Origin: Stictocephala bisonia
Taxonomy: Eukaryota; Arthropoda; Insecta; Hemiptera; Membracidae
Length of the DNA: 64,000 bases
Direction: 5' to 3'
Assembly (NCBI GenBank): GCA_035578905.1
Contig: JAQJVL010000059.1
Coordinates: 2,015,636 to 2,079,635 of the forward strand
Below the pieces are notes generated by a model. The model did no database searches and had not been told where the DNA came from. It saw only the letters and a program-made list of their open reading frames with translations. Positions 1 through 11,291 of this stretch are shown in pieces (the first letter of the stretch is position 1; every line of letters begins with the position of its first letter). The position numbers and the translations under genes are program-made.

Positions 1-690
1 TTTTTCTTAGGTGGATTCCCTTGTATTTTTTCGATGAGGTGGTGTAATCCTCTTTGGGGTTGCAGGTCTGGATTTCCGTAAGAGAAGGTAAGTTATGACA
101 GTTTCTCTGAACATTTTTATGGGCATAGTTTCTTGATCTGAGATCAAATTATAAAAGAAGTGATTATTTACGAGAACCATTCCCCAGATAACTTTTACTA
201 TAAGTTTTCTGTACCACCTGGTGCATCTACACAGTATTTTTCCGTATGTGGCCATTTGGTCAGGCATGCCTCTAGAAAATTTACCACTGTTGCAAAGGAC
301 AATATTTTTGGGCTTTGTCACAACCCTGCTGGGTTATGTTGTGATATCAATAGCCTCATTTCAGTGAAAAGTTCACTCAGTTGAGTACGGAAACTTCACG
401 TTTGTCTTTCCACTTGAGGATCGTTGTGCCTTCCTCAGGTAAATAAAGAATATTTGTCTATTTCCTTTGTCAGAATTTCCCCTTTTTTAGAGATGTTAAT
501 GCAGCAGGTGGAGGGTATATCCTGCCAGTCCTGAGTGTCCCAACTAGGTGAGTGGAGTGCTCTAAAAGCATAAGAGCTAAAGGCACAGCTAGTGTGTACC
601 AATTGTCAGTATATAAAACCTGGCAACCAAACTAATAACTGTTGCCAGGTTATATTTTTATACAGATTGATGTAAAGGAAATGTCTTTTT
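1..690 (-). pseudogene. piggyBac-like transposase remnant, C-terminal half
   Basis: Minus-strand translation gives piggyBac-family landmarks in the right order but in shifting frames. DNWYTS-LPLA lies near 594-610, VGTLRTG near 520-544, a KWKDKREV-like stretch near 390-415 (all in the region of the second catalytic Asp and the following strands), and DQMATYGK near 235-266, followed by a WYRKLIV helix segment. The transposase would cut and paste DNA at TTAA sites. Frameshifts separate the blocks, the first catalytic Asp region is not recognisable upstream of 690, and the left end runs off the window, so this is a dead fragment. No terminal repeat was found at the right end. The family is fairly sure; the boundaries are approximate. 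Confidence 0.7.
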
Positions 691-1286
691 CAAGACTTAT
701 GATGACCTCAAAAGAGTGAAGATTTTATGTATTTTCGGCTTGACAATGATTACATGAAGTAGTCGAAACTGGTCGCCATCTGACATCTTGGGCCACTTGA
801 CGGAATTTAAGGTAATATAAACCTCTAATATAATTAGACAGTGGTCCGGAGGCAATACATTATGAAATTAAAATTACTTTCTACTAATCTATTTCAGTTT
901 TTAATTTTTTTTAAATATCTATATTTTATCATATTTTAATTTAGATTGTTTTAAACATATGCTTTTTCTGTTTACATTTAAACTGACGATGCCTTAACCG
1001 GTGAAAGCGCTTTTTTTAATTAAAATTTGTGGAATAATTTAAAAAATGTGTTCTTTTTTAAACTCCAATTTATTCCATCAAGTATATACAACAGAACATG
1101 AAAAACATCTACAAGAAAGCAGCACGGAAAAACTGTGTACTCTCTACAGAAAACCAAAAACTAAACAGAGGCTATGTACTCAACACATTTGGTTCAACAG
1201 TCAATGCTGTAAGTTAAGTATTTTTCCGAACTATATACAAATAAAAATTAACAGTAAATCTCATTCCTCAAATATGCACTAAAAAA
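691..1286. other. AT-rich stretch, no gene recognised
   Basis: Only short open frames are present, without a recognisable motif. The right part may be decayed 5' sequence of the Penelope-like element that follows. Confidence 0.4.
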
Positions 1287-2530
1287 ATGAAACAAACTTG
1301 TTTAAAGGAAAAAATTAAATATTGGTATAAGTTAAAAGACAATGTAAGCGTTTATCTCAAAATTAATTGTGGTCTTTTAACGATTAATTTACATTCAATA
1401 CAATTTGATATATTGTTAAGCGATATTTTTGAAATGATCAATGACATAATTTACAACGTATATACCAAACAAGTAAAGAAGATTAAAAAGCTTTCCTCAA
1501 AACAAAATGTACCTTGTCCTTTTTAAGAAAATAATCAAACTTCTGAAACAAATGAAAATACTTGTGATAATCCTTTTGTAGTTAACCTCTCCAAAAATGC
1601 ATTAAATAATGAAGAATTGAGTTAATACTTGCATAAAATAAAGGTATACATTTTTCAATTTCAAAAACACATTTTTCAAATATTGATATTGTCATGCCAA
1701 CAGACATTGCTGCTATCTTTTACCAACTGAACAAAAAGATTACTATCGAGCAATGATCAGACAAACTCTTGAAAATACAAAGAAACCTAAAAGAAACATT
1801 TTGAAACTTGAACTAAATGCTCTAAAATCTCTTTGATCTGATGAATTTATAGTAATTCTTCCAGCAGATAAAAGTAAAATTACGGTCATTTTAGATAAAG
1901 AAGACTATGATGAAAAAGTTAAACAACTAATAAATTCTGGTGAATGTTCCCAAATAAAAAGCTCCTACAACAAAAATTGAAAGAACTATTAAAATTAAAC
2001 TTAAAGATTTTGAAAATGAACTTGGAAAACCTCTTGTCATAAAACTATGTCCAAAATATTCTAAACCCCCTCATCTTTATGGAGAACAAAATTATCGGTT
2101 TTTTGTATATTAGAACTTCTGACTATATGTGTTCTGATATTCGAAACAAATTTTTAAATCATATAAATAACTTGAGACAAACTACAAAATTTACATTAGA
2201 AAATGAACATAATGGACAAATTCCTTTTCTAGATGTGTTAGTTACAAAATCACCAGAAAATAAACTTTACCATGAAAAACGTTTAGTGGACAATACATGA
2301 ATTATTTTTCAAATCACCCTCAACAAGTGAAGATCGGAATTATTCAAAGTTCATTTAAAAAAATAGATAATTTAGTAACAAACGATGAAGATAAATTAAA
2401 GGCAGGGCAAGATACTACAAAATTATTAATAAATAATAACTATCCTACAAAAATAATTGAAAAGGTGAAATTAAAAAATAAAACTCAACCTAGAAGACAC
2501 AATGATAATATCAGGTTTCTAACTACAATT
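1287..2530 (+). pseudogene. Penelope-like element reverse transcriptase, internally deleted
   Basis: Pieces in several frames match the order of a Penelope-like retroelement. A Lys-rich helical N-terminus lies at about 1287-1525, VVNLSKNALN at about 1578-1610, and ILPADKSKITVILDKEDYD at about 1857-1913, which is the typical PADKG-TVVMD-EDY block of the RT fingers. PPHLYG near 2068 is followed directly by the IPFLDVLVTK block at 2219-2251 and by NYFSNHPQQVKIGI at 2300-2341. In intact elements about 200 residues of RT palm, with the catalytic Asp pair, lie between the last two blocks. They are missing here, as is the downstream GIY-YIG endonuclease. The product is non-functional. The 3' end abuts a mariner terminal repeat at 2542. 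Confidence 0.7.
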
Positions 2531-2541
2531 ACAATTCCATA

Positions 2542-3035
2542 TACGAGCGTCGTCCAGAAAGTAAAGAACGATTGTGCATCACATGCGGCGCCGATCCCCC
2601 ACCACTGCGACTGTGTACATGCTAGTTACCTCTGGCTGTCCGGTCAGTGTTGAGTTTCGTTCCTGTGCGATCACGCCTCTCCTCTGTAAACTTTCAAAAT
2701 GGCAGCGCCCATTGAAAAATCTCGCCAAATGCGAAGTGCACAGTGTCATTCAGTTTTTGAATGCTCAAAATGTTCGGCCTATCGAAATTTATAGGCAAAT
2801 AAACACTGTTTATGGTGAGAATGTAATGAACGAATCTTCAGTGAGGAAATGGTGCATTATGTTCAACCAAGGAAGAACCAATTTGCACGATGAAGAACGG
2901 ATTGGGAGGCCATCACTTGTGACTGAGGAATTGAAGAGAAAAGTTGATGACAAAATTCAGGAAAACCGGCGATTCACTTTAACCACGATCCCTCTTACAT
3001 GAAATTGTGACTGAGCATCTTGGGTATAAAAATTA
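2542..3035 (+). mobile_element. mariner copy A, 3'-truncated
   Basis: It starts with TACGAGCGTCGTCCAGAAAG, the same terminal repeat (one mismatch) as the mariner at 46,399, and both share the next ~150 bases including the leader before the ATG. Only the start of the transposase is present and no right terminal repeat follows, so the right limit is set where similarity to mariner coding sequence stops. Confidence 0.75.
2699..3035 (+). pseudogene. mariner transposase, N-terminal HTH part
   Basis: It begins MAAPIEKS; a one-base insertion in an A-run just after the start shifts the frame, and reading continues from about 2720 as AKCEVHSVIQFLNAQNVRPI. This is the first helix-turn-helix of Mos1-type mariner transposases, which binds the terminal repeats. 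VYGENVMNESSVRKWC and a GRPSLV linker follow. After RRFTLTTIPL the frame breaks, but EIVTEHLGYK can be read in another frame near 3000-3030, and the segment normally between them is deleted. The DDD catalytic domain is absent. Together with the copy at 46,562, which has only the catalytic domain, it defines one mariner family with complementary deletions. Confidence 0.75.
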
Positions 3036-3643
3036 GCCCCCAACAAATTTCTAATATAATGCAGCGTTGAGAGGTGTTACCTACATTAGGTTTAGGTTTG
3101 TTGTTTGGGTCTGGATTATATTGTTAGTTGGTAAAATGGGATACCACTTGTGTAAGGTTTCAAAATGTCCATAAATAAAATGGTCAAATTTAAATAAATC
3201 ATATTGAAGGGGAAAATTGACTATTCCTTCAACAAACTTATGAAGTACCTTTAGAATAGGTCCATTTTATAGAGGTTTGAGAAATAAAAACAGTAGTCTT
3301 TATGAATAATTACGGAGAAATGAGACTTGCTACTTGTGGACAGACTACCCAAAATGCAATTGGCAAACTGTATTTTATTTAGCCTAATAACAATCACCTA
3401 AAAAAATGTGGGTAATTATGCAGTTGCCTCCTCTCATCAAAAGAAAATTAAACTACCATTTCAAAGGGGTTAACGTTGAGTTAGAGATTATCAGAATAGA
3501 TAATTTCACTGTATAAAAAGCTTATTTTTTTGGCAGAAAATCCTGAAGCACAATTCCTACAAAAAAATTTAAAAAATTTATTTTTCAAACCGTATTAATT
3601 AAAGAAATTAATTCTTCAAATGTATATTTTACACTAAAACCTG
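3036..3643. other. AT-rich stretch, nothing recognised
   Basis: No open frame with a recognisable motif was seen between the mariner fragment and the hAT left terminal repeat. Confidence 0.4.
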
Positions 3644-5758
3644 CAGGGTGTCTATTGCCAAATAGAAATGAAAATTCATGACTTTTCATGACCTTACAAT
3701 GTGAAAATTCATCACCCGAATAATGGTGAATACGGTTCACGTTATAGCATCGCATTATTTTCAGTCATATTCTACTAAATTAATGATACCATTATTAACC
3801 TGCAATAGACCAAGTATAGATAAAATACAACAGATTTATCAAAAGAAGCCCAGCATTTTGAGTAAAATGGATTTGCAGACATATTTCATTATTAATATGA
3901 AAACAAAACAAAAAGCAGGTTCAGACTTCAGAAACCTGCAAATTGAGCATTACCTACTTATATTTTCACCATGATTTATGTGATGATGACACACGTCTGC
4001 AGTAGGTTCAATTCTTAATTTAACATTATCAACAAATCAAATGGGCCTAACCTAAGTTGAACAGTAAATTAAATTTATATAGTGGATTAATTTACCTTGT
4101 AAAGAGTCTGTAAGTGTTCCTGTGTACCACCATGTGCTCCTATGTACTATTATAAACACTGATAAACAAAATTGTCATTTTTTTTAGTAAATATAAATTT
4201 AAAATTTCAATACACAATTAAAAATCATACAAACAAACAATTCTTCAGTCCCATAAAAATTCAGCCTTGGTCATACTGTCAGACAATAAAAAACTTTGAA
4301 GCCTTGGCGAGGCCTGTTCTTTAGAAAATTAAGATTCTGTTTCATGACTTGAGCATGTTGTAGGAGAAGCTTTTAATAAATTACCTATATCAGTATCTGT
4401 TTCTATTTTTATATTAGGCCTAGTCATAGAGCATGAAGGCATAAGGTTATCAGATGAAGGTCTATTTTGATCAAAACAATGAACCTGCATAATTTGCTTA
4501 CCACTTTTTATGTTATTTTCTATCGAAATATGTTTTTCCCTAAGAGGGCAACTAAATACATTTGAGCCCGAATGGGAAATATCAAATGATTTTTTGCAAT
4601 ACATACAAAATTTCAAATGTACATAACTTTCATTTTTCCGAAGCCACTTCTTCCAATTTTCTTCTTCGAGCCACAAGTTCTGAAATTTACACTTTCCAGG
4701 CATTGTGCACAAACACTAATCTCTTTTATTTGACTAATTTTAGGCCTATTTTGAACAATAATAAAAACCAACAACTTCGTATTAAAGTTCTTGATACACC
4801 AAATTGCTGTATATATAAGAACAAACACTAGGCCTAACTGTAATAATAGGCCTAGTAACTTAAAGACTCAGAAAAGAATTATAAAGTTGATGAAATTACG
4901 TTAAGAAATACAAAGTTTAAAGCACAACTACACACTAAAACACGCCAGTTAGATGCCCACCACTTTGAAAAATTACGATCCAACGAACGGTACCATAAAC
5001 AAAACAAACACTGATCAACGAACATCTGGTCCGGTGCCACCAATAGCGAGCTGTTTTTCTTATTTCCGTCCGTACAGCAATGGAGAATTGGAATATGGTA
5101 ACCAAGAACGTTTCAATATAAAATGCCTTATGTGAATTCAAATATTGTAAAGCACACAGTTAATCACTTTCATCCATGAAAAATTCAAAAGTAACTAATT
5201 TTTTTTTTTAATTATAGATTGCACAGTTATATAAATGTATAACATTAAAACATTTTTTAATATTGACAATTCACAACACTATTTTGACTCTGTTTGTACA
5301 CAGAAAGAACGCATAACTTCGCATACGGTACTAATGTAGCAAACATACGATATTTTGAGTGGGAATGATTACGAACGATTGCCTGATTAGTACATTACAC
5401 CTTTCTCTTTTCCTGGATAGAGAAAAGAGAAGTACGATAATTTTGAGTGGGCAAAGAGCTGGCTGGTTCTCTGCAACCTCAATATGGTATTTATATCGTA
5501 GAAAAGACTATGGTTAGAACATCGTAATGTAAACAACGAGAAACAAAAATACTTTTGGCAAAATTAGTTGCCACAGAATGCTTCGAGCAAATTTCCCAAT
5601 TCACTCCAAATGACTATCGAATTCTCTCTGGTAACGCTTTGGAACGCTAGAAAAAAATTGTGACTTTAGAAGCAATTTTCGTTACTTTTCGTGACATCCG
5701 TGACGGACTTTAAAAATTCGTTACTTTTCATGACTTTTTGTGATCAGTAGACATCCTG
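3644..5758 (-). mobile_element. hAT-type element, 2.1 kb
   Basis: The left end reads CAGGGTGTCTATTGCC and the right end, in reverse, CAGGATGTCTACTGATC. Both continue into similar subterminal runs of TCATGA(C/A)TTTTCATGAC. CAGGGTGTC-type ends are typical of one hAT lineage. The expected 8-bp target duplications are not recognisable (AAAACCTG and ATAGGGAA), so they have decayed or one end is not original. A zinc-finger-like fragment is the only coding trace inside. Confidence 0.65.
4329..4712 (-). pseudogene. hAT N-terminal zinc-finger fragment (127 aa)
   Basis: The likely start is the fourth codon (MPGKCKFQNLWLEEENW). Residues 12-70 read FQNLWL..W..WLRK, then KFCMYCKKSFDISHSGSN and REKHISIENN. 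This is a C-x2-C ... H-x4-H arrangement like the BED-type DNA-binding finger at the N-terminus of many hAT transposases. The frame ends at TES-stop, and no DDE or hATC dimerisation region was found further on, so only the DNA-binding part survives. It reads inward from the right terminal repeat, as expected for the element's own gene. Confidence 0.55.
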
Positions 5759-5835
5759 ATAGGGAAACTGTAGGCCTACTAGGTTTGACAAGAAAATTTT
5801 AATTTTCATCTTTAAAACACTTTTCGCGACCTTAA

Positions 5836-6521
5836 CCCTAGACGTGGCAGCTATGAAACTCAATAGTGGCAGGCCAGTTTTCACTGTTTAGAGCTTAATT
5901 CTCTAAAAATATGTAAAAATACTTTTGTTTTTAACATGGTGTAAAAATAACATGTTTTATAATGTTTTGTTCATAAATAGCTAAATAAAATTTATGAAAA
6001 TACCATTTTTATTAAGGTATAACGGATATACAAATTTCATTATACTAAAACAAATACAATTTTTGAAAATAAGGAAAAATTATTTTGTAAAAAGAATTGA
6101 ACAATTGTCCCAGTAATCTAAAAACTAAGTGTATGAGTAAAAATATAACTGTAAATCAACATAAACATATAAATAACACAAAACTAAACAAACAAAATTA
6201 CCAAACCATCATATAGGAAACAAAATATTACAAACAATTTCTCAGAGTTACTTGTTGAGTAAAAGTGTTGTAGGCCTACAGTACTTAGTCTTATTTCTTT
6301 TTTTGCTAAAATTCAGTTTGGTGTATTTTTATTAAAATATAAAATTTTACTCTTGAGAATATTCCGAGTTGAATGATATACAATACGATAGGATTTTTAA
6401 ATTATTTGTATGGCAAAATAGCCACTAAAAATAGGCTTGTAAATTTGATACAAATGGTATCTTTTGCCACTGGAGAAATACTTTAAATAGGTACCATTGG
6501 TATTCTTTGCCACATCTAGGG
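5836..6521. mobile_element. TTAA-flanked MITE 1 (piggyBac-type), 686 bp
   Basis: TTAA at 5832-5835 and 6522-6525 flanks inverted ends CCCTAGACGTGGCA and, in reverse, CCCTAGATGTGGCA. Exact TTAA duplication with ends beginning CCC is the piggyBac signature. The interior is AT-rich and non-coding. The motif GTGGCA/TTTGCCAC recurs near both ends. Confidence 0.8.
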
Positions 6522-6753
6522 TTAACATAGCCAAACACAACAAAGGCCTACAAATTTATGATTTGCGTTTAATTTGGGTGACAGGCCTAATGGACAACCC
6601 GCTGGCCATTCCTCCAGCGAAAATATACAGATTCTTCATTTTTCTTTGAGGTTAATAGTTGGGGTTTTGTTATTTATTTCTTACTTCAACGCCAGTGACA
6701 CTTTATATTGATCATTCAAACGTTGTTATGGGACAACGGTCCAAACCCTTTAA

Positions 6754-7509
6754 CACATTCGCTGCTAAAGGGTGATTTCACCAATTGGATGTCGGGGGTG
6801 CTGAAAATTTTTATTACAGTAAAACTTACCTTTAGGTGTATAAGTTGATTGAAGTTGGTAATAGCCTGATTCTTTGACGTTTTCCTTGTAGAAATGACGT
6901 CATAAGTTTGGCACCCACCGGTGGGGGCGCAGAACCTAGCGCTCGATCACCGTTGTTTGACCCACACAAAATCACTTGGAATGTCGTTTTATAATACAAA
7001 ACGTCCTTTTTTTATGTAAAATACTTGTAGTTCAGTACCTCAGTAGTCAAAATACCTTAGTAAAATACCTCAGTAGTCAAAATATAGCCCGACACAATTT
7101 CCAGAGTTCGGCAGTAAAATAATCTTCAAAATACACACAAATAATTTAGTCACAATAATTAAAATATTGAAATATATGTACAGACAGTAATTCAATATAT
7201 ACACACACAACACAAAGCACCAGGAATATAACTATAAGTATTAGTCTATAAGAACAGCGTGACACGGTACGCACCCTCCTGTGGGGGCTCAGCTTTATGG
7301 TACAGGACGTAGAGAACTGGAAACTAACAACGCGGCAAGTAAGGTTAGGTTACTAGGCAACGATGCGAGGCGGAACAAAACAAATGCAACGAATGGCTGT
7401 GCCAGTCTGGGCTTCCTAGTAAACAGTGTACCAAGCCCCCACTGGTGGGGGTGCCATGATTCGGATACAGACCAAACCCCCACCGGTGGGGGCTGCCGCA
7501 GCGAATGTG
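6754..7509. mobile_element. TTAA-flanked MITE 2 (piggyBac-type), 756 bp
   Basis: TTAA at 6750-6753 and 7510-7513 encloses perfect 12-bp inverted ends CACATTCGCTGC / GCAGCGAATGTG. Four copies of a GC palindrome of the type CCCCACCGGTGGGG lie near 6917, 7274, 7435 and 7476, clustered toward the two ends. There is no transposase coding. Confidence 0.85.
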
Positions 7510-7838
7510 TTAAGCTAAATTTAATTGGACCTCCTGTGATTTGAACCCGCATTGTAGTCAGGAGCCCTTAACGTTAAGCTAGTTAAGAGGCAACCAAACA
7601 AACTTGTACAGTTAATTACCTTACTTTTTTATTAATTGAGCACTGTTGCAGAAGTTATGAATTATAACTTTAAAATGGTTGTTATGGCTCGTAATCGAGA
7701 TTTGACAGGAAAGTAGTTAGTAATATCTAGAGAAATAGGCAATTATGTCAGAGACCAAAATAAATTAGGCCTAGTTATAAAATTCATGTTCAATGTACAT
7801 GAACACAACAAATAAAAAGTTATTTGAAAATCTCTTAA

Positions 7839-9059
7839 CACGTTAGCTGGCATCCTCAAAATGAGTATTTTTGCTGTAAATTGCCAAACAATGTAATGCA
7901 AATTTTTAAAACACTGATGCATTATTTTTGTTGTAATACCATTTCTGAGTATAGAAATACTAAATAAATAGGCATTATATGTATATAAATATGTCGGGAG
8001 TATTGGCCCGACACAGTTTTTTTAGTAGCGCATACGGCACATAAAAAACTCTGTCGGGCATATCGGCCTGACACATTTTGACGCAAATTTTTTTTTGCTG
8101 GTTTGGCTACACTGACTGCGTTGTTTCCGAAGGTACCGCCTCTCTTCTTCTTGATTGGCGCCAAGCTCCTTTATCCCCACCACTGCCACTTCACCGTCAG
8201 ATTTTCATTTCCCGCCAAATATCGTTTCCCGCCAACTATCGTTTCCGCTTTTTCTTGACATTATTATTGGTTCTGTAAATAGTGTAAATACTTGTAATAT
8301 AGATTGGTTGTAAATAATTAGTTTTTTTCAGAGTAGTGTTACGATATTGTAAATAGAAACATGGATGATAAAACATTAGATAAATCAGAAATCGACCACT
8401 TTCTTCAAATGCCTTCGGAAAGTGATCGTTGGTGTGAAAGTGATGAAAACTGTGATGTCACTGAAAATGAAAATGATGATGTAGATGATACCGACATTTA
8501 GGTATTTTTTGTTTGTTACAACATATAACGAAACAATTATTTTTTTGAAACAACTTTTATGATAAAAGTAATCCAGTATTCAATATCTATTACATTATTT
8601 CAATACCAAAATTTACAAAATACGTCTGTCGGGCCGATACTCCTGACAACTTGCTAGTAGAAACTGCCAAAATTTAAAGTTTTATGTACAACATTGTATA
8701 TAACCAAAAAGTACGAAATTCGCTTAGTAAATAGTATGATATTTGCAGTACAACAAAGTGTAATCGGTTTCTATAAGAAAGTAGGACCGGTCGAGTAACA
8801 ATAAAAAAAAACAAAACCATGCTGAGCAACAATGTCGGGCGTAGTGGCCCAACGGCATCTAGCTGAGACAAAGTGCCATCGGGCGTAATGGACCGACACA
8901 GCAGCAAAAGTGTTAAAATAATGGAAATAAAAAAAAAATGAAAGTAGTGACATTTTTTTAAGGTGCAAAACTTAATTTCCACAAAATAAAAAACATTGCT
9001 CGAAATGACGGCTAATGCTTTACCCACTTCAGTTTCAAAATGTTCGGCCTAGATGAGTG
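7839..9059. mobile_element. TTAA-flanked element 3, 1.2 kb, retains a coding start
   Basis: TTAA at 7835-7838 and 9060-9063. The ends CACGTTAGCTGGC and (reverse) CACTCATCTAGGC are only loosely alike. Five copies of a quasi-palindrome close to TGTCGGGC-n5-GCCCGACA lie near 7992, 8050, 8627, 8832 and 8877, on both sides of a short open frame. It looks like an internal deletion derivative of a piggyBac-type transposon. Confidence 0.65.
8361..8501 (+). CDS. 46-aa acidic peptide, probable piggyBac transposase N-terminus
   Basis: The ATG follows a run of T-rich leader. The peptide starts MDDKTLDKSEIDHFLQM and continues with SESDRWCESDENCD and an Asp/Glu tract, ending in TAG. piggyBac-type transposases often begin with such an acidic, low-complexity region before the conserved part; here the frame stops before any conserved domain. 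It lies in the middle of the TTAA-flanked element between two groups of palindromes, so it is most likely what remains of the transposase gene after an internal deletion. Whether it is translated is unknown. Confidence 0.45.
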   Translation: MDDKTLDKSEIDHFLQMPSESDRWCESDENCDVTENENDDVDDTDI

Positions 9060-9063
9060 TTAA

Positions 9064-9644
9064 CACGTTCGCTGCGGGTCACCGCCCGGGCGGTAGTACA
9101 GGAATTTGCCGGTGGCTGCGCGCCGCCCGGGCGGTAAAGGCGCCATGCCAAAATAATTCAGTCCTCGTGCGGCAGCACTGGTGTAGCCGGGAGCTACGTT
9201 ATCCGTGAAGTATAGTGGCTGTCTTTTTGCGCAATCCGTTCTCGATTATTGTTATCGGTTCTGTTACTGCTTCTGGTGGATTTATACTCCACTGCTTATG
9301 TTTAGTGTAATTGTGTATAATTACACTGTTTGTCCTGTTTAGTGTAATTGTTTGTTATATAACTGTGTTTTAATGTTAAAACACATTTGCTGCGGCAGGT
9401 TACCCAGGTATCCCTAATGCATTGGTCTTGCATAATGGTCTTGAATGGAATGAACTGGGGAGGGATGGGGATTAAATATTTTAAATACTAAATATATGAA
9501 CAAAAAATATTGTTTAAATTGCACATTAATCGATTTTACTAGTCAGAATATTGAAATATGTAAGCGGGCGGCCATGTTGCTGAATCATGCAAGGCCGCTC
9601 CGTCCCCACGTTACACGACACCATGGGCGCCACAACGAATGAGT
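9064..9644. mobile_element. TTAA-flanked MITE 4, 581 bp
   Basis: It shares its left TTAA (9060-9063) with the preceding element; the right TTAA is 9645-9648. The ends are CACGTTCGCTGCGGG and (reverse) ACTCATTCGTTGTGG. Two CCGCCCGGGCGGT palindromes lie at about 9083 and 9123. The right 260 bases, read in reverse, are similar to sequences at 56,737 and 63,116, so this is a dispersed family. An internal TTAA at 9376-9379 followed by CACATTTGCTGCGG may mark a nested copy. Confidence 0.65.
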
Positions 9645-9648
9645 TTAA

Positions 9649-11291
9649 CTGCACAATTACAATGATTTGATGATAAATTTACTATACAAGCGTAGTCAAG
9701 ACCAGAGACAACTGAGAGGGCTGGGAAGAAATTTACAAGTGTGGCATATTCAGGGACCATTTCAGTTCTGATAATTACCATCTTGTGGAAAATATCAACT
9801 GGTAGTCCTATAGCACTTAGTTCTAGATTGAATGTACAAGGACTGCAAAGTTAACTTTATTAAGCCAACAAATAAAGACATCATATTTCATTTAAAGATT
9901 AGTATAAGCCTAGATGAAGCACGTCTTAGTATCTAGTTGCCTTACGCTTAGCTTAGATCTCTTACCGATTTTAAATACATTCTGAGGCCCTCATCTTCCA
10001 AATATTTAATAGACCTCCTAGTTGGAGCTTCGACCATGATTGCTGGATTGATAGATGATTCAGTAAACTCAAAATGATCTAATTCATTACTTGCATTAGT
10101 AATACACATACAATGCTTTAAGATGTGATTATATTTCCTAAATAATTAAATATTTGATTATGAATACTAACAACACACACAAATAACAGTCCAGGGAGCT
10201 TGTAGTTAAGCCAAAGACCATAAGCATAAGAAAAAGGCGGAAAATCTTTTCATAAAATAACGTTGCAACGTGTCCACAGACTAAAGAATAAAATATTTTG
10301 TAACTTTTTTTTGCTTCCATGCAGCGGTCTGGTCCTGTTACTTTGAATAAAAACTGTTCATATTTAATTTCAACCTTGTGAAGGCGTTAAATAAAGTTAC
10401 ATATATAATTACTTTATCAGTTAAACATGAAAAAGTACCCATGGTTTAAAGTAGAACTAATATTATAACTTATTTCTTAAAACGTCAATAAATTAATGAC
10501 TGTAATGAAAAAAATTAAAATAAGATTTTAAAATGGGCCTGTCAGAATCACCCTTCTCATTTAGATTGGATTGGAACAATAATCTATCCGCACTTCTTAT
10601 TCGCCCACAGACTCATCAGCTTAAACAGCCTGAACTTTCCATCATTAGTTTCTGTGAGTCTCAGCCTAATAATTAAAACATACTTCAGAATATTTTCTTC
10701 TTAACTTATTTACTTTGTTGTCATTTTCTAAACGTATGCTTTCATTCTAGTGAACGATCATTCGGACTCCAAACAATTAAGAAAATTGTTTGGATTAAAA
10801 CTAAGTTGCCTGTATTTAAAGTTTAAAAGTATACATTTATTTAAGCATACACAAAAAGGAGTATTGAACGCCTCAAGTAAATGCCTTTTCTGAAGAATTG
10901 GATGAACCCGTGTACTCTCCTGTTGTTTTTTTTTCATTTATGCCTGTGACGAAGCAAATAAAATACGTCTCTATTCATCCATATCTAAGCTGCAACTGAG
11001 GTTATTTATCATTTGTGAAGGACACTCGTTAGAACTTCACACGGTGTCATGTGATCTGAAAATAAAAATCACGTTCGTCCGTCGATCCTCCGTTTGAGCG
11101 AATGTCCCTAGTCTTACTCGTATTATGTGCATTTGTAAAATGATTCCAGTTACTGAATAAAATAGAAACTTTTATTTCTTGTTCAAAGTAATAATTAACA
11201 AGAACAATTGTGGTGGGTGGGGTATTTGGTATTCAATTGATACCAATGAGAATTGTAAAAAATAGCCTTTAAACTGAGAATGTACATGACA
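9649..11291. other. AT-rich intergenic stretch
   Basis: No coding, terminal repeat or structured repeat could be recognised on either strand; short frames lack motifs. Confidence 0.4.

Noticed and set aside
8078..8278. 66-codon frame and its antisense partner at 7,922-8,164
   Set aside because: Both run through palindromic, non-coding parts of a TTAA element; no motif.
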